Below are positions 49,337-59,283 of a stretch of 64,000 bases of DNA, one piece after another. The DNA is from Catenibacterium sp. co_0103 (GTDB taxonomy: Bacteria; Bacillota_I; Bacilli_A; Erysipelotrichales; Coprobacillaceae). Each line of letters begins with the position of its first letter. Positions within the stretch are counted from its first letter, which is position 1. Location: NCBI RefSeq assembly GCF_004168205.1, contig NZ_RCYB01000003.1, forward strand, positions 1 through 64,000. Direction: 5' to 3'. The notes beneath the pieces were generated by a model, which ran no database searches, was not told the origin of the DNA, and saw nothing but the letters and a program-made list of their open reading frames with translations. A program made the translations under genes and the position numbers.

Positions 49337-50046
49337 CTAGCGGGCGTCCTGCCCACGATTTGAATGGTTTCCGTTATCGGCCATCGCGGCGGAAGCGCCA
49401 CGGGCCGTCTCCACCTCGCCCTTGAGGGACACGGCTTTCTCGGGAGATTGGTGGGCTTTCACCTTCTCGTACTCGGCCCGTGCCTTCTCCATGGCGGGGC
49501 GGAGCAGGTCGCCGGGGACGCCTTGATAAGTGCAGAACCGCTCTGCGGCTGATGGGTCGGGGAAAAGATGGGGAACCTCGAAGCGATTCGCTTCCTGATT
49601 CCCGTGAGCGCGTCGCGCCATGCCTCCCCGTTGACGGATTTGAAGTCGGCGAGCGACGAGTAGCCGTAACGGGACAGCAGGCCGTTCAGGTAATCTTCGG
49701 GAAGATGGTAGTCCGCCAGCTCATCGCTCTCAAGGTCGTAACTGCCGGTGAGGACGGCCCAACCGCCGTCCTCAAAGGGCCATCCTATGACGTAATCCGT
49801 CCTCGTGCCGTCCTGCGCATGGAAGCCGAAGCCGTGGTCGGTGAAGGTTCCGCACTCCCTGAAAGTCGGTTCACCCTCGCCGATGGCATTCATCAGCTCA
49901 GTGTACCAGCCGCCCAATTCCGCCTCATCCTCGATGAACTCGCGCACCTTGTCCGCGAGGGCTTCACCGGCCCCACTCGATACATAGGGGTCGTTCTCGA
50001 CTGCCTGAACAAGACGCATGAGCGCGGTCGCGTCGTTGAAATCCAT
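49337..50046 (-). pseudogene. Frameshifted tagged cargo-like gene
   Basis: Two overlapping frames look like one gene. The first (50046 down) has YVSSGAGEALADKVREFIED, WPFEDGGWAVLTGSYDLESD and GEAWRDALTGIRKR, then continues out of frame. The second (down to 49337) continues with NRFEVPHLFPDPSAAERFCT, KARAEYEKVKA and the tag VSLKGEVETARGASAAM, tail ending GQDAR. The shift lies about 49575-49610, with no obvious slippery run. The tag is encoded only after it. A sequencing error, a mutation, or recoding are all possible. Confidence 0.6.
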
Positions 50047-50061
50047 AGAGCCGCCTCCTTT

Positions 50062-51135
50062 CTAACGGTCGCCATCGGCATCGAAAAGAGTTTCCGATGC
50101 TTTCTGGGCGTTATCGACCTCATGTTCGAGGTCGATGGTGGAAGCCCCATGCGCAGCCAACGCGGCAGATGACTCGCGTGCCTCCTTTGCGGCGGCTTTC
50201 AGGCTCACCGGGCTGGCCTTGGCGCTCTCATCGCCCTTCTGCGTCCATCCGGCGATGGTGAGGGAGGTGAAGAGGGTGGTAGTCGCTGCGCGGTCCGAGA
50301 TGCGCACAGCGTCCTTCAACCCGTTGAGGACATCTGCGGGGACTTCATAGGGAACACCCGCGACATCATGCACGGTCGCGCTCGCGGCACCCGGAGCGAC
50401 CTCGGCGCTCATGATGGCGGATGATGTGAACTCGGCGGTTTCGAGAAGCGGGTCGATGACTGGTGCCTCGTACTCCACTGCGGGGCAGCCGAATGCAAGC
50501 TCCATATAGCGCGGTGAGGGGCAGAGGGCGGGGTTCTCCCAGAGTTCACGCATCGCTGCGTTCACTGATTCCCAAGAGCCGTCGTATTCCTTGTCGTTAA
50601 TGGTGAACGGCTCGCCGACCCACGCGTCCTCGATGACATCCAGTGCCTCCTCACCGGCATCGGTGAGCTGGCGGACCTCGACATCGACCCCGCCGTCGTG
50701 ATGGTAACCGTGGATGAACAGGCTGCCGTTCTCATCCCAGACCTTACCAATTTCGCAGTCCTTGAACACGGAGTCGTGACCGCCCATCATGTCATCGAAA
50801 TCCCTGTACGCGGTCATGCCATGGCGCGTGCCATCCCAGCGACCGATGGAGCCTCGCGCAATGATGCGGTTACCGCCGAGTGGATTGTCGTATGAGGACA
50901 GCGGGCTATCGGAGCCGTCTAGGAACGCCTTCAATCCGGCAAGTTCCTCGGAGCGGTCGATGTCCATCATGTTCATCGCGTTCTCGAATATCTCCTCCTC
51001 GGTATAGCTATCAAGAACCTCTTCCACGGTGATGCCTTCGCGGCTCGTGATGTCCTCGATGGAAATCTCGCTGCCCTCGTCGCCGTAATACACGCCCTCA
51101 TCGAAGACGATGCGCTCTTTCGGTGTCTTATCCAT
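50062..51135 (-). CDS. Tagged cargo-like protein
   Basis: A 357-residue acidic protein. It includes RIIARGSIGRWDGTRHGMTA, FIHGYHHDGGVDVEVRQLTD and VGEPFTINDKEYDGSWESVN, of unknown family. The tag VSLKAAAKEARESSAAL lies 31 residues from the end and is followed by a second half-copy (DNAQKASETL). Start ATG 51135, about 7 nt after AGGAG; ATG 51141 is closer to the ribosome site than usual. No catalytic motif recognised. Confidence 0.63.
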   Translation of the reverse strand: MDKTPKERIVFDEGVYYGDEGSEISIEDITSREGITVEEVLDSYTEEEIFENAMNMMDIDRSEELAGLKAFLDGSDSPLSSYDNPLGGNRIIARGSIGRWDGTRHGMTAYRDFDDMMGGHDSVFKDCEIGKVWDENGSLFIHGYHHDGGVDVEVRQLTDAGEEALDVIEDAWVGEPFTINDKEYDGSWESVNAAMRELWENPALCPSPRYMELAFGCPAVEYEAPVIDPLLETAEFTSSAIMSAEVAPGAASATVHDVAGVPYEVPADVLNGLKDAVRISDRAATTTLFTSLTIAGWTQKGDESAKASPVSLKAAAKEARESSAALAAHGASTIDLEHEVDNAQKASETLFDADGDR

Positions 51136-51226
51136 ATCCATGCTCCTTCCTAACGGGCGTCCTGCCCGATGTTCTCATGTGAAAAGGCGGGCGAGAAGAA
51201 CCCGCGCCGCCCGGTCATCGTCTTAT

Positions 51227-52504
51227 CTAATGCTCAGCGTCCCCATCGGCACGCTCATCCTCACGCTCGGGCGTCTGCCCGTCATGACTGTCCTGTTCGA
51301 GCTTGCCCGATGCCTCGCGGCTCTCTTGGGCAGCCTCGGAGACGGTCGGGACCTCGTAGCCCTTATCTGGCATGAATTCCTTCCAGAACTCGTTGAACGC
51401 GGTCTCGTAGCCCTTCTCGTTGACCGTGCGGACCGCCTCGGCGCTCATGGCGTAGGGATTCGGGAAATCGTAACCGGATTCCTTGATTGCCTCGAAGTCG
51501 CCACTCAGCTCACCATCTTCAAGAATCTCATCGTTTGAACCGAGGGCATCGTAGAGTTGCGAATCCATGGCATCCTGAATCGCGGTCTGCGCCTCGGTGG
51601 CGAAGTCCTCGATGTCCATGTTGTTGTCATTGAAGTCGATGGTGATGCCGTCGAACACATCGTCGTAAACCTCATCTGCCAGCGCGTACACGCCTTCGGC
51701 TGCGAGGCCTTCGAGAGCGGCGTACTTGGCGATGTCCTCCTGATGACTGTACATGTCCTGCGTGAAGCACTCGTATTGGGCCATCTGGGTCATCTTGATG
51801 AGGTCGCCCTTGCAACCTTCGAGAAGGCCTTGGAAATCCGCCTCCTCAAGCCACTCGTAGTTATCGGGAAGCCACTTGAGCAGGTCGTGGGTGTAGAGGT
51901 CCACCGCACCATCGGCGATTTCACTGAAGGCATCTCCGATATTGCCAGTGTAGTCCGTGATTCGGTCGCCGTACTCGCCGAGGTTGAGGCTCGCCTGCAA
52001 GTCCTCGATGGAGGTGAATCCCTCTGGCACTGGCGGGTGCTCGAACTCATGCTTTGCCTTGCGCTCCGCCTGCACGCGCTCGACCTCCTCCTTTACCTCA
52101 TCAAGCTCGTTGTCAAGGGTCTCCGCGATGTCGGAGATTTCAGAGGTCATGAGCTGCATATCGTTCTTGAGCCAGTCGAGGGTCTTGCGGCAGGACTCCT
52201 AGGCGCGAATGGCCTGAGACGGCTTCTCGAATCCCATCTCATCGGCGAAGTCGTCGATATGACGGCCATCGACCGCGAGCGCGTCGCTCGCCAGCGCGGC
52301 GAACACATCCGTCGCAGTCGGCTGGCCGTGGACATCAGGGTTGGACTGGTACGTGGTGGTGAAGGACTCGATGCCGGGCTTGCTGAACTCGCAGGTGTAC
52401 TTGCGGTGCTGGGTCGAGAAGTCACCCGGACCCTTGCTGATGATATTGAAGTCGAATTGGGAGAGGAGGTCGGCGACCCCCTGTGCGTCGTTGTAGTTTG
52501 GCAT
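51227..52504 (-). pseudogene. Tagged cargo-like gene interrupted by an in-frame TAG
   Basis: From ATG 52504 (GGAG 5 nt upstream) the frame runs 101 codons to TAG at 52199-52201. It then stays open in the same frame to 51227. Reading across the stop gives GFEKPSQAIRA, TAG, ESCRKTLDWLKND, which looks like one continuous helix of a known mobile-element family, so TAG probably replaced a sense codon. The remainder holds acidic helices (LDNELDEVKEEVERVQAERK) and the tag PTVSEAAQESREASGKL. Either a nonsense mutant or a readthrough gene. The 3' part has no good independent ribosome site. Confidence 0.6.
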
Positions 52505-52555
52505 GGCGGCTCCTTTCCAAGGCTCTTGCGATTGCCCAATAATATATTATTAAAG

Positions 52556-52587
52556 AAAAGGGACGGTGCCGAAAGACCGTCCCTTTT
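52556..52587 (-). terminator. Terminator of the T4SS operon
   Basis: AAAAGGGACGGT (52556-52567) pairs perfectly with ACCGTCCCTTTT (52576-52587), with TTTTCTTTAAT on the minus strand. It separates the T4SS genes from the tagged-cargo genes. Confidence 0.88.
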
Positions 52588-52618
52588 CGGTTGATGGTGT
52601 TGATTTCTCGGTAAGTGG

Positions 52619-53695
52619 TTAACTGCCCAAAATCTCCTTTGCCCAAGCGCCGGACTTTATGAGGGCGATGATGAGAAGAAATGTAATGGCAAGGAACTCA
52701 AGAAGTATCAGAACTGATGCCGAGGCCAGACTTGCTGTTCCACCGGCCGGAATCGAAATCAGGAATAGAATGGATGCGCCTCCCGTAACACCACTTGCAG
52801 TTGTCATTGTACTGAGGGCGAGAGGATAGATAACGAGAAGGAACATCATCACTGCACCGGCGAGGACGGCGGCTGCGAAATTCTTGAGAAATCCGATTCC
52901 CATCTGCCGGGTCTCATCGAATCCCAGAAGGGCTATTGGAATGGAGGAGAATGCCGCCATGGCGTAGATTTGCCAAGCACGGGCATAAGCGACGATGAAT
53001 GCGACCATGTAGGCGACGACTCCTCCGATACCGCTAAGAATAGACGCGCAGAGCGTTAAGAAGCAACCTCCTATCGTAAGTTCATCCCAAGTGGAATCAG
53101 GAATGTTCGAAGTGGTAAGTTCACCATTGAAAAATCCTGTATTGCTCTGAGCGGTGCCGATTTCTGGAATGATGTTGTCAACGGCTATCTTGTAAATGGC
53201 CTGCATGATGTCGAGCGAATTGACAATGAACCAATGTATGAGCACGTAGACGACTGCGAGAAACACGATGTCTTTTACAGCTGGGAGGGTCGCGGTCGCG
53301 TCGATGCGTTGGCTGATTTTCACGAGCTGAACCAACATGAAGAGCGCAAGAATAGATTCCGCGATAGGAATTACAGCTGTCTGATGGATGGTCTTCGTGA
53401 GTTCATAGGTGCTAACACCAAGCAGGGAGTCGAATGGTGCCGAGAGCATGTCGGAACTGCCGATTTTCATGGCGATGTCGTTATACAAGTTGAATCCCCA
53501 ACATGACATGTCGAGGAGCCATTCGCAAACCATATTCTTGAGATTTGTTCCGACTTCCCAAAATGGCGCTGCGTGAACTGGTTGAGGAAATAGCAGCGTG
53601 ACAGATGCGGCGATTAGAAGGATGATGGCTGGATTGAGCCTAGTAGGGAGCCTTCTTTTGATACGGGTGATTGTCTTGTTTGTATTTTCTTTCAT
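52619..53695 (-). CDS. VirB6/TrbL-like polytopic T4SS channel protein
   Basis: A 358-residue protein with a signal-like N-terminus (LLIAASVTLLFPQPVHAAPF) and about six further membrane helices. The loop between has NLVNG-free, Asn-rich sequence (IGTAQSNTGFFNGELTTSNI). The pattern KSGAWAKEILGS at the end and the late position in the T4SS operon fit the VirB6/TrsL-type inner-membrane channel component of Gram-positive systems. AAAGGA lies upstream of the ATG. AT-richer than the flanking cargo genes. Confidence 0.72.
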   Translation of the reverse strand: MKENTNKTITRIKRRLPTRLNPAIILLIAASVTLLFPQPVHAAPFWEVGTNLKNMVCEWLLDMSCWGFNLYNDIAMKIGSSDMLSAPFDSLLGVSTYELTKTIHQTAVIPIAESILALFMLVQLVKISQRIDATATLPAVKDIVFLAVVYVLIHWFIVNSLDIMQAIYKIAVDNIIPEIGTAQSNTGFFNGELTTSNIPDSTWDELTIGGCFLTLCASILSGIGGVVAYMVAFIVAYARAWQIYAMAAFSSIPIALLGFDETRQMGIGFLKNFAAAVLAGAVMMFLLVIYPLALSTMTTASGVTGGASILFLISIPAGGTASLASASVLILLEFLAITFLLIIALIKSGAWAKEILGS

Positions 53696-53725
53696 ATCTC
53701 AATCCTTTCTGCTCCGTCATCAACA

Positions 53726-54577
53726 CTACAACTCGAAGTCATAAGATTTGTCAGAAAGGCTGTATGTGATGGCGATAGAGACCGGGTTCTCAGTGTTAAG
53801 GGTGAAGTTGGTGGAGACAACGCCGGTCTCATAATCAATGACCGCAGTCTTCTCCCATGTCGCCTCGGTAGCTGATGGATAATGGACTGCGCACCACGTG
53901 CTAAGTTCTTCGATGAGTTTATCGGTGCTATCGTCGAGAAGTGTTGTTATCTCGCTATTCAATCCCTTGATGCTGATGTCTTCGACAGTTTCGACCCTTT
54001 CATAAGGGGTATCTTTTTGGGCGAACATGGATGTGCTCTTGATGGTTGAGATGACGGAGGAATCATCTTTGTCGATGTTTCCACTCACATCCTGTACAGC
54101 AGACCCTTTTCCATCCGCATAAGTCACGATATGAGTACCTGTGTCTGTGTCAAAGACGATAGTGCGATATGTTCCACCATAACCGTCTCCTGTTTTTTCC
54201 ATACGAGTGATGGCATAGCTATGGGTGTTGGACTCACCGTTCACAGACTCGGTATACGAATCTCGGGAGAAGCGAAGTGAGTAACGACCACCTCCCGCAG
54301 ACCATACGGAAGCTGAAAGAGTGTCGATGAAGTTTTTTGTCTCATCATCGTAGTTGCTGATGGCTTCTTTCTGTTCCTTAGATAGAGGGGTGTCGGTATT
54401 ATCGGAGGCATTTCCCTTGTCTCGTACCTCATCTGTCTGTACGGCTGCTTCCTCCGCACGATGCTTAGCCACGTTGATGGCGCTGACGGCGGAACATCCA
54501 ATGAACACGATGAGCATGAAGAGTAGGATGATAGCCCCCTTTTGATGCTCTCTGATGAATGTTTTAATGCTCTCCAT
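53726..54577 (-). CDS. Single-pass T4SS-associated extracytoplasmic protein
   Basis: A 283-residue protein: short basic N-terminus, one membrane helix (GAIILLFMLIVFIGCSAVSA, about 13-33), a charged linker, and an exported domain of about 220 residues (NFIDTLSASVWSAGGGRYSL, YEVETVED-like strands and IEELSTWCAVHYPSATEATW). The layout resembles VirB8/TcpC-like scaffold proteins, but I see no sequence proof. The start is ATG 54577 after GGAG; the longer frame overlaps the preceding gene. It lies between the hydrolase and VirB6-like genes. Confidence 0.6.
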   Translation of the reverse strand: MESIKTFIREHQKGAIILLFMLIVFIGCSAVSAINVAKHRAEEAAVQTDEVRDKGNASDNTDTPLSKEQKEAISNYDDETKNFIDTLSASVWSAGGGRYSLRFSRDSYTESVNGESNTHSYAITRMEKTGDGYGGTYRTIVFDTDTGTHIVTYADGKGSAVQDVSGNIDKDDSSVISTIKSTSMFAQKDTPYERVETVEDISIKGLNSEITTLLDDSTDKLIEELSTWCAVHYPSATEATWEKTAVIDYETGVVSTNFTLNTENPVSIAITYSLSDKSYDFEL

Positions 54578-54597
54578 TTGTATTTTTTCTCCTTTTT

Positions 54598-56493
54598 TTA
54601 TCGCCAATCCCAAGGGTAACCGCATACAATCCAACCTCTGCCGTTCTGGGAGACCCACTCAGAAAGAGGTATGGTTCGAATGCCAGAGTTTACGCTGTCC
54701 ATGACCATACCGTCACCGATGTAAATGCCCACATGGCCGTATGTATTGCCTGCTGCGGTATTTGAACCAAACTGTGCTGACACCAGCATCCCAACCTTTA
54801 TTTCTGATAAGTCCGTTGTTGCACGTGAGGGATAATAGCTTGCGCCATATCCTTGATGGCCTAGAACACTGTTACCGTTTCCCCATACCTGATAACCAGC
54901 GGCGCGATAAACATTGCTGGTCCATGTTGCGCACAAGGAAGCACCAGGCCAGCTGACGCGATTGCACGCATCTACAATGTCCTTCTGCCATTGCTCGGCG
55001 CTGACATAATCTTGACCGCCGCCAATTGGACCGGTATTCAATTGGGCGAGAAAGTTTCGGGCGTATTCGAGCCTCTTGTCGAGACGAGACACATCATCAT
55101 TGTAGCTTTTTCTACTACCCGGTCTTTCATGGCATGCCATGAAAGAATATGTGGCGAGTTCAACATCGTTGGAGGTTTTCATTTCCTCGCCATTTCGATA
55201 ATAGTCGCTACCGAAACGAGGCTCATATCCATCTTCGAGTTCATAATATGTTTCCGCGAGGGCATCATACCAATCCCCAGCGAAATACCCAGTTCCGAGT
55301 TCGCCCGAAAATGACCACTCCATCTGCGCGGATACCGAGTTCCATATCTTGCCGGTATTGGCACACCAGCGAAGGAAGTTGTTCTTGTTGGAGCCGGTAA
55401 GCTGTATCAGACCGAACGAATCGGTTCCATATCCGTCATCACCAGACGTTCCCGGATTCATTGATGATTCTTGCTGCATATTTCCAAGAATCGCCGCGAT
55501 GCCTTCGTTTGAATAACCGTGACCTTTTAGGTATGTGGCGACCTCTGCTGGGACGCCACTCAAGCTACCAATACTTTTCTTTTCCATCTCATCATTAGCG
55601 CCACCGCCGAGAATGGCTGCCAACAAAATGAAAATCAGGAGGAACCCGATAAGGAGGAGAACGGCAGGCGAGCTAATGGCAGCAAAGAAACCGCCCTTCG
55701 AGCCTGACGCGATGAGGTGGAAACCACTTTTCGCTGCACTGGCTGTTTCTTTAGCCATCTGCACATTATGCGCAGAGGTATAGACGTTCCTCTTGAAGTA
55801 CCCTGCGGCCTGAGCCTTGCGCTTCGCCTCGACCGTGTTTGCTACCTTCTTCGCGGATTTCTTCTCGGAGAGCTTGCCGAGGCTTTTGTCCGATGATAGG
55901 GGGTCCTTGCCGCCGAGGTGCTTTTTCACGCCTTTCGCGACGTGGTAGCCGACCCTCGCTCCGTCATAGACGTTATCCATGCCCTCAAGTTCTGAACCTT
56001 GGAGGGTATCGCTCACCGCACCCCTTGCGGCTGCCTTACCGGCACCTTTCACCGCGCCCTTGATGTCGAGGGACCCGGACTTACCGCTGATGCGCCTGCC
56101 GATGGCGCGACCGGCGCGGTACGCGCCCTTTCCGCTGTTGTAAAGGTCATCAGCGCCCTCAAGTTCGGAGCCTTCCAGAGCGCTATGGACGGCGGCGTGA
56201 ACCATGGCGGCGGCGCTGGCCTTTCCGGCCTTGCCTTTTGGGGACGCCCCGCCAGATGCGGAACCGGTCTTGCCGTTCCTTCCATTGGTGACGGCGGCGA
56301 GGGCGGCACTGGCGGCACCGCCCGTTGCTGCCTTCTTGCCAACCGAGTAGAGACCGCTCTTCAACGACTTCTCGCTCTTGTCGGCGCGTCCTACTATTCC
56401 GGTGTTGACGGCATCCGTCATTTCCGTCTGCAACACGGATTGTGACATGGCTTGTTTTTGGCCGGATGTCGATACGAAATCAGAAGGCTTCAT
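54598..56493 (-). CDS. VirB1-like peptidoglycan hydrolase (lysozyme plus NlpC/P60)
   Basis: A 631-residue two-domain wall hydrolase. It has an N-terminal cytoplasmic region of about 270 residues rich in Gly, Ala and Lys with ALEGSELEGADDLYNSG-type repeats, then a membrane helix (about 276-300). A phage-type lysozyme domain (VPAEVATYLKGHGYSNEGIA, MQQESSMNPG) is followed by an NlpC/P60-like domain (SLCATWTSNVYRAAGYQVWG with catalytic Cys; YGHVGIYIGDGMVMDS with His). It opens the wall for the conjugation channel. AAAGGA lies 12 nt before the ATG. Confidence 0.85.
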   Translation of the reverse strand: MKPSDFVSTSGQKQAMSQSVLQTEMTDAVNTGIVGRADKSEKSLKSGLYSVGKKAATGGAASAALAAVTNGRNGKTGSASGGASPKGKAGKASAAAMVHAAVHSALEGSELEGADDLYNSGKGAYRAGRAIGRRISGKSGSLDIKGAVKGAGKAAARGAVSDTLQGSELEGMDNVYDGARVGYHVAKGVKKHLGGKDPLSSDKSLGKLSEKKSAKKVANTVEAKRKAQAAGYFKRNVYTSAHNVQMAKETASAAKSGFHLIASGSKGGFFAAISSPAVLLLIGFLLIFILLAAILGGGANDEMEKKSIGSLSGVPAEVATYLKGHGYSNEGIAAILGNMQQESSMNPGTSGDDGYGTDSFGLIQLTGSNKNNFLRWCANTGKIWNSVSAQMEWSFSGELGTGYFAGDWYDALAETYYELEDGYEPRFGSDYYRNGEEMKTSNDVELATYSFMACHERPGSRKSYNDDVSRLDKRLEYARNFLAQLNTGPIGGGQDYVSAEQWQKDIVDACNRVSWPGASLCATWTSNVYRAAGYQVWGNGNSVLGHQGYGASYYPSRATTDLSEIKVGMLVSAQFGSNTAAGNTYGHVGIYIGDGMVMDSVNSGIRTIPLSEWVSQNGRGWIVCGYPWDWR

Positions 56494-56517
56494 TGACGTT
56501 CACCGTCCTTTCCCGGC

Positions 56518-59283
56518 TTAGATAACTTTGCCGTCCTTCTTCTTGGAGCCGATTTTCAGCTCCTTTGTCTCGTTGGGGTTCGTGCTGAACAAGTCATAGA
56601 GCACGTTGCCCGACGGGAACTTGCCGCGAATCGGCACTCGCGCGTTGCCCGCGATGAGCAGGCCGTCACCGGCCTCGGCGGACTCGTCGATGCACTCCTC
56701 CTCCTGCTCGGAGAGGTTCAGCAGCTCCACCCAACGCATGCGGTCGAGCGGGGACTGCTTGAGAAGCATGATGAAGTCGGCGTTGAGCACGATGTTCTGC
56801 GCGGCCTCGTTGTTGAGCATCGCCACCGCGTTCTGGGTGATGCCCGTCAGCAGCAGGCCGAACTTGCGCCCCTCGTTGGAGAAGCGGGAGAAGTAGTTGA
56901 GCACCGTCGGGTAGGCGAAGAGCGACTGCATCTCCTCGACGTAGAGCCACGTGCGGACGTTGCGCTTCGCGTTGAAGTACATGCGGTTTCGCACGGCCTC
57001 ACAGACGTTGATGAGGGCGAAGACCAGCATGGAGTCCGGCAGGTCCTTCAAATTGAAGTCCACGATGCGGGTGTTGAAATCCACGTTGGACTGGCGGTTG
57101 AAGAAGTCCATGGACCCCTTGACGAAGCGCTCGTAACGTAGCGCGATGGTCTGCGCCTGATGCTCGGGCTGCTCAAGGGCGATGTCGTAGAAGTCCTGCA
57201 ATGTCGGAGGGAGGCCGTCGCCGCGCTCCTCGGCACGCTGGAACGCAAGCTCCACGCAGCGCTGGATAATGGACTGGTCAACCTCGGAGAGGGACTGACC
57301 GGACTCGGCTGCGGAGGCACCCGCCTGCGCCAGCATCGCGTCGATTTTGAACGCGATTTGCTCGGTGCGGGGCATGTGCTCCACGGACACCGTGTCGAAG
57401 GGGTTCAGGAACGTGTCGGTGCCAACGCCGAAGTGGTAGGTGGTGCCGCCGTAGCGCTCGGCAATGGCCGTGTACTCACCGGCGCGGTCGATGACGTAAA
57501 TCTCGTCCGTCGGGTTGGAGAAGATGGTGCCGGTCATCTCGGTCTTGGTGAACATACCCTTGCCCGAACCGGTCTTGCCGCAGACGAAGCCCATGGGGCT
57601 TGTCAGGCGCTTGCGATTGCACATGACGAGGTTGCGGGAGTGCTTGTTCTGGCCATAGTAGTTTCCACCGGCATCGTCAAGCTCCTGCGTCGCGAAGGGC
57701 ACGAGGATGGCGACCTGCGCGGTGGTGAACATGCGGCTTATCTCGACGTGGTTGTGGCCGAGGGGCAGCACGGAGTTGAGGCCCCGGCGCTGCCGGTAGT
57801 CGTAGGTGTCCACCTCGATGGAGTTCTGGCGGGCGGTTGAGATGATGCGCATGACCTGAGCGTCGAGCTGCTGCTTGCTCTCCGCGTAAGTGTAGATGAG
57901 GCCGGTGAAGACGTAGAGGCGCTGGTTCTTGTTCTGCAAGTGGTCAAGAACGTCCTCGGTCTCCTCCTTGGAATACTTGAGTTCCTGCGGCAGGATGGAG
58001 AAGTCGTAGCCCTTGTTCACGGCGCTGCGCTGCTCCTCGATTATCTCCTTGTCAATCCACGCGCTGCGGGTGCGGACGAAGTTGATGGCCTTGGACTTGT
58101 CCATGGGCTGCACGAACCATGTGACCGCCATGGGGAGCGGCAGGTCAACGATGTCGGCAAGTGCCCGGTCGGAAAGCTCGGAGCCGAACTTCTTCATGAC
58201 AAGGACCTGACCGTACACGCCGTTGTCCAGCTTGAAGCAGTCGTTGAACATGCCGTCCGGTCGCCAGTCAATTTGCGTCGGGGCGATGCAGTCCTTGGTG
58301 GTCTGCACGCGCTTGGCGGAGATGTCCTTCTGGTAGTCGAAGTAGAACGGCTTGTAGGGGTTCAGGAGCGAGTGGATGACAGATAATCGCTGGGTGCCGT
58401 TCATCAGGTGGGCCTTGGACCCCATGGAGTTTAGGATGCGGCTGGATTCCGTCTCGATGCGGGAGAGCTGGCGTGCCGCGTCGTCCGCCGTCTCGGCGGT
58501 GACCGAGTAGGTCAGGTAGCGGTTGCGACGTATGTTGGACACGCCCTCGCGAACCTTGTCGTTCAGGATGTCGTTGAACACCTGCGCGTCATTGCGGGCG
58601 GCGTCGTTTCCCTGACGGGCGACATCGAAGAACTTCCGGTTGCCGACCTCCTCCTTGAGCAGCGGCGTGTTGATGACGCTCATCTGGACCAGCGTGTTCG
58701 CGCCGAACTGGTCGTACAGGCGCGTGAGTGCGGAGAACATGGATTTCTGCTGCTCGTCGCGCACGGAGTGATAGCTGGTGTCAGAGAAGGAAATGGAGGA
58801 GGAGAACAGACCCTCCTCGACCTCGCAGATGCCGTCTTGGTACATGCGGTTGTAGCCGATGTAGTTCACCACGTCCTTCGCGCCCTCGCGTTTGCGGCGG
58901 GCATCCGCCGTCTTCGAGGTTAGTTCCTTGTCGCGGTCCTTGAGCTGGGACTTCACGGACGTGTAGCTCTTGCGGGCCTCTTTCTCGGCCAGCTTCGCCT
59001 CCTTCTTGAGGCGTGCTACCTCCCGCTTTGCCTGCCTCTTCTCCTTGCGGGACATCTTCTTGCCAGCAACGGTGGGAGCACCGGCGAAGGAGCCGAGCGC
59101 CGCCACATCGACCGAGCCGTTATCGGCGTCCATTGGGCGGTCGTTGCCGAAGCCCTCGCCGGAAGTGTGGACGAAATCTTCGATGTCGAAGCCTGCGTCG
59201 GTGTCACGCGATGACATGTCCGGCTCGGGGGGAGTAGGATTCGATTCCCTTGAGGCTGCATTGCTTTCGATAGTGTTTTCCAT
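56518..59283 (-). CDS. virB4: VirB4-like T4SS ATPase
   Basis: A 921-residue ATPase. A charged N-terminal extension of about 130 residues (coiled coil KRQAKREVARLKKEAKLAEK) precedes the VirB4 core. Walker A is CGKTGSGKGMF (about residue 565) and Walker B is WLYVEEMQSLF (about 780), with LLTGITQNAVAMLNN after it. It energises pilus or channel assembly. The start is ATG 59283 after AGGAAGG, and the gene overlaps the PrgI-like gene by 80 nt. Its long N-terminal extension is unusual. Confidence 0.9.
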   Translation of the reverse strand: MENTIESNAASRESNPTPPEPDMSSRDTDAGFDIEDFVHTSGEGFGNDRPMDADNGSVDVAALGSFAGAPTVAGKKMSRKEKRQAKREVARLKKEAKLAEKEARKSYTSVKSQLKDRDKELTSKTADARRKREGAKDVVNYIGYNRMYQDGICEVEEGLFSSSISFSDTSYHSVRDEQQKSMFSALTRLYDQFGANTLVQMSVINTPLLKEEVGNRKFFDVARQGNDAARNDAQVFNDILNDKVREGVSNIRRNRYLTYSVTAETADDAARQLSRIETESSRILNSMGSKAHLMNGTQRLSVIHSLLNPYKPFYFDYQKDISAKRVQTTKDCIAPTQIDWRPDGMFNDCFKLDNGVYGQVLVMKKFGSELSDRALADIVDLPLPMAVTWFVQPMDKSKAINFVRTRSAWIDKEIIEEQRSAVNKGYDFSILPQELKYSKEETEDVLDHLQNKNQRLYVFTGLIYTYAESKQQLDAQVMRIISTARQNSIEVDTYDYRQRRGLNSVLPLGHNHVEISRMFTTAQVAILVPFATQELDDAGGNYYGQNKHSRNLVMCNRKRLTSPMGFVCGKTGSGKGMFTKTEMTGTIFSNPTDEIYVIDRAGEYTAIAERYGGTTYHFGVGTDTFLNPFDTVSVEHMPRTEQIAFKIDAMLAQAGASAAESGQSLSEVDQSIIQRCVELAFQRAEERGDGLPPTLQDFYDIALEQPEHQAQTIALRYERFVKGSMDFFNRQSNVDFNTRIVDFNLKDLPDSMLVFALINVCEAVRNRMYFNAKRNVRTWLYVEEMQSLFAYPTVLNYFSRFSNEGRKFGLLLTGITQNAVAMLNNEAAQNIVLNADFIMLLKQSPLDRMRWVELLNLSEQEEECIDESAEAGDGLLIAGNARVPIRGKFPSGNVLYDLFSTNPNETKELKIGSKKKDGKVI

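Noticed and set aside
9459-52201. Genome-wide TAG recoding
   Set aside because: TAG is the normal stop of ssb, the DnaQ-like gene, topB and others, so only local readthrough or mutation remains.
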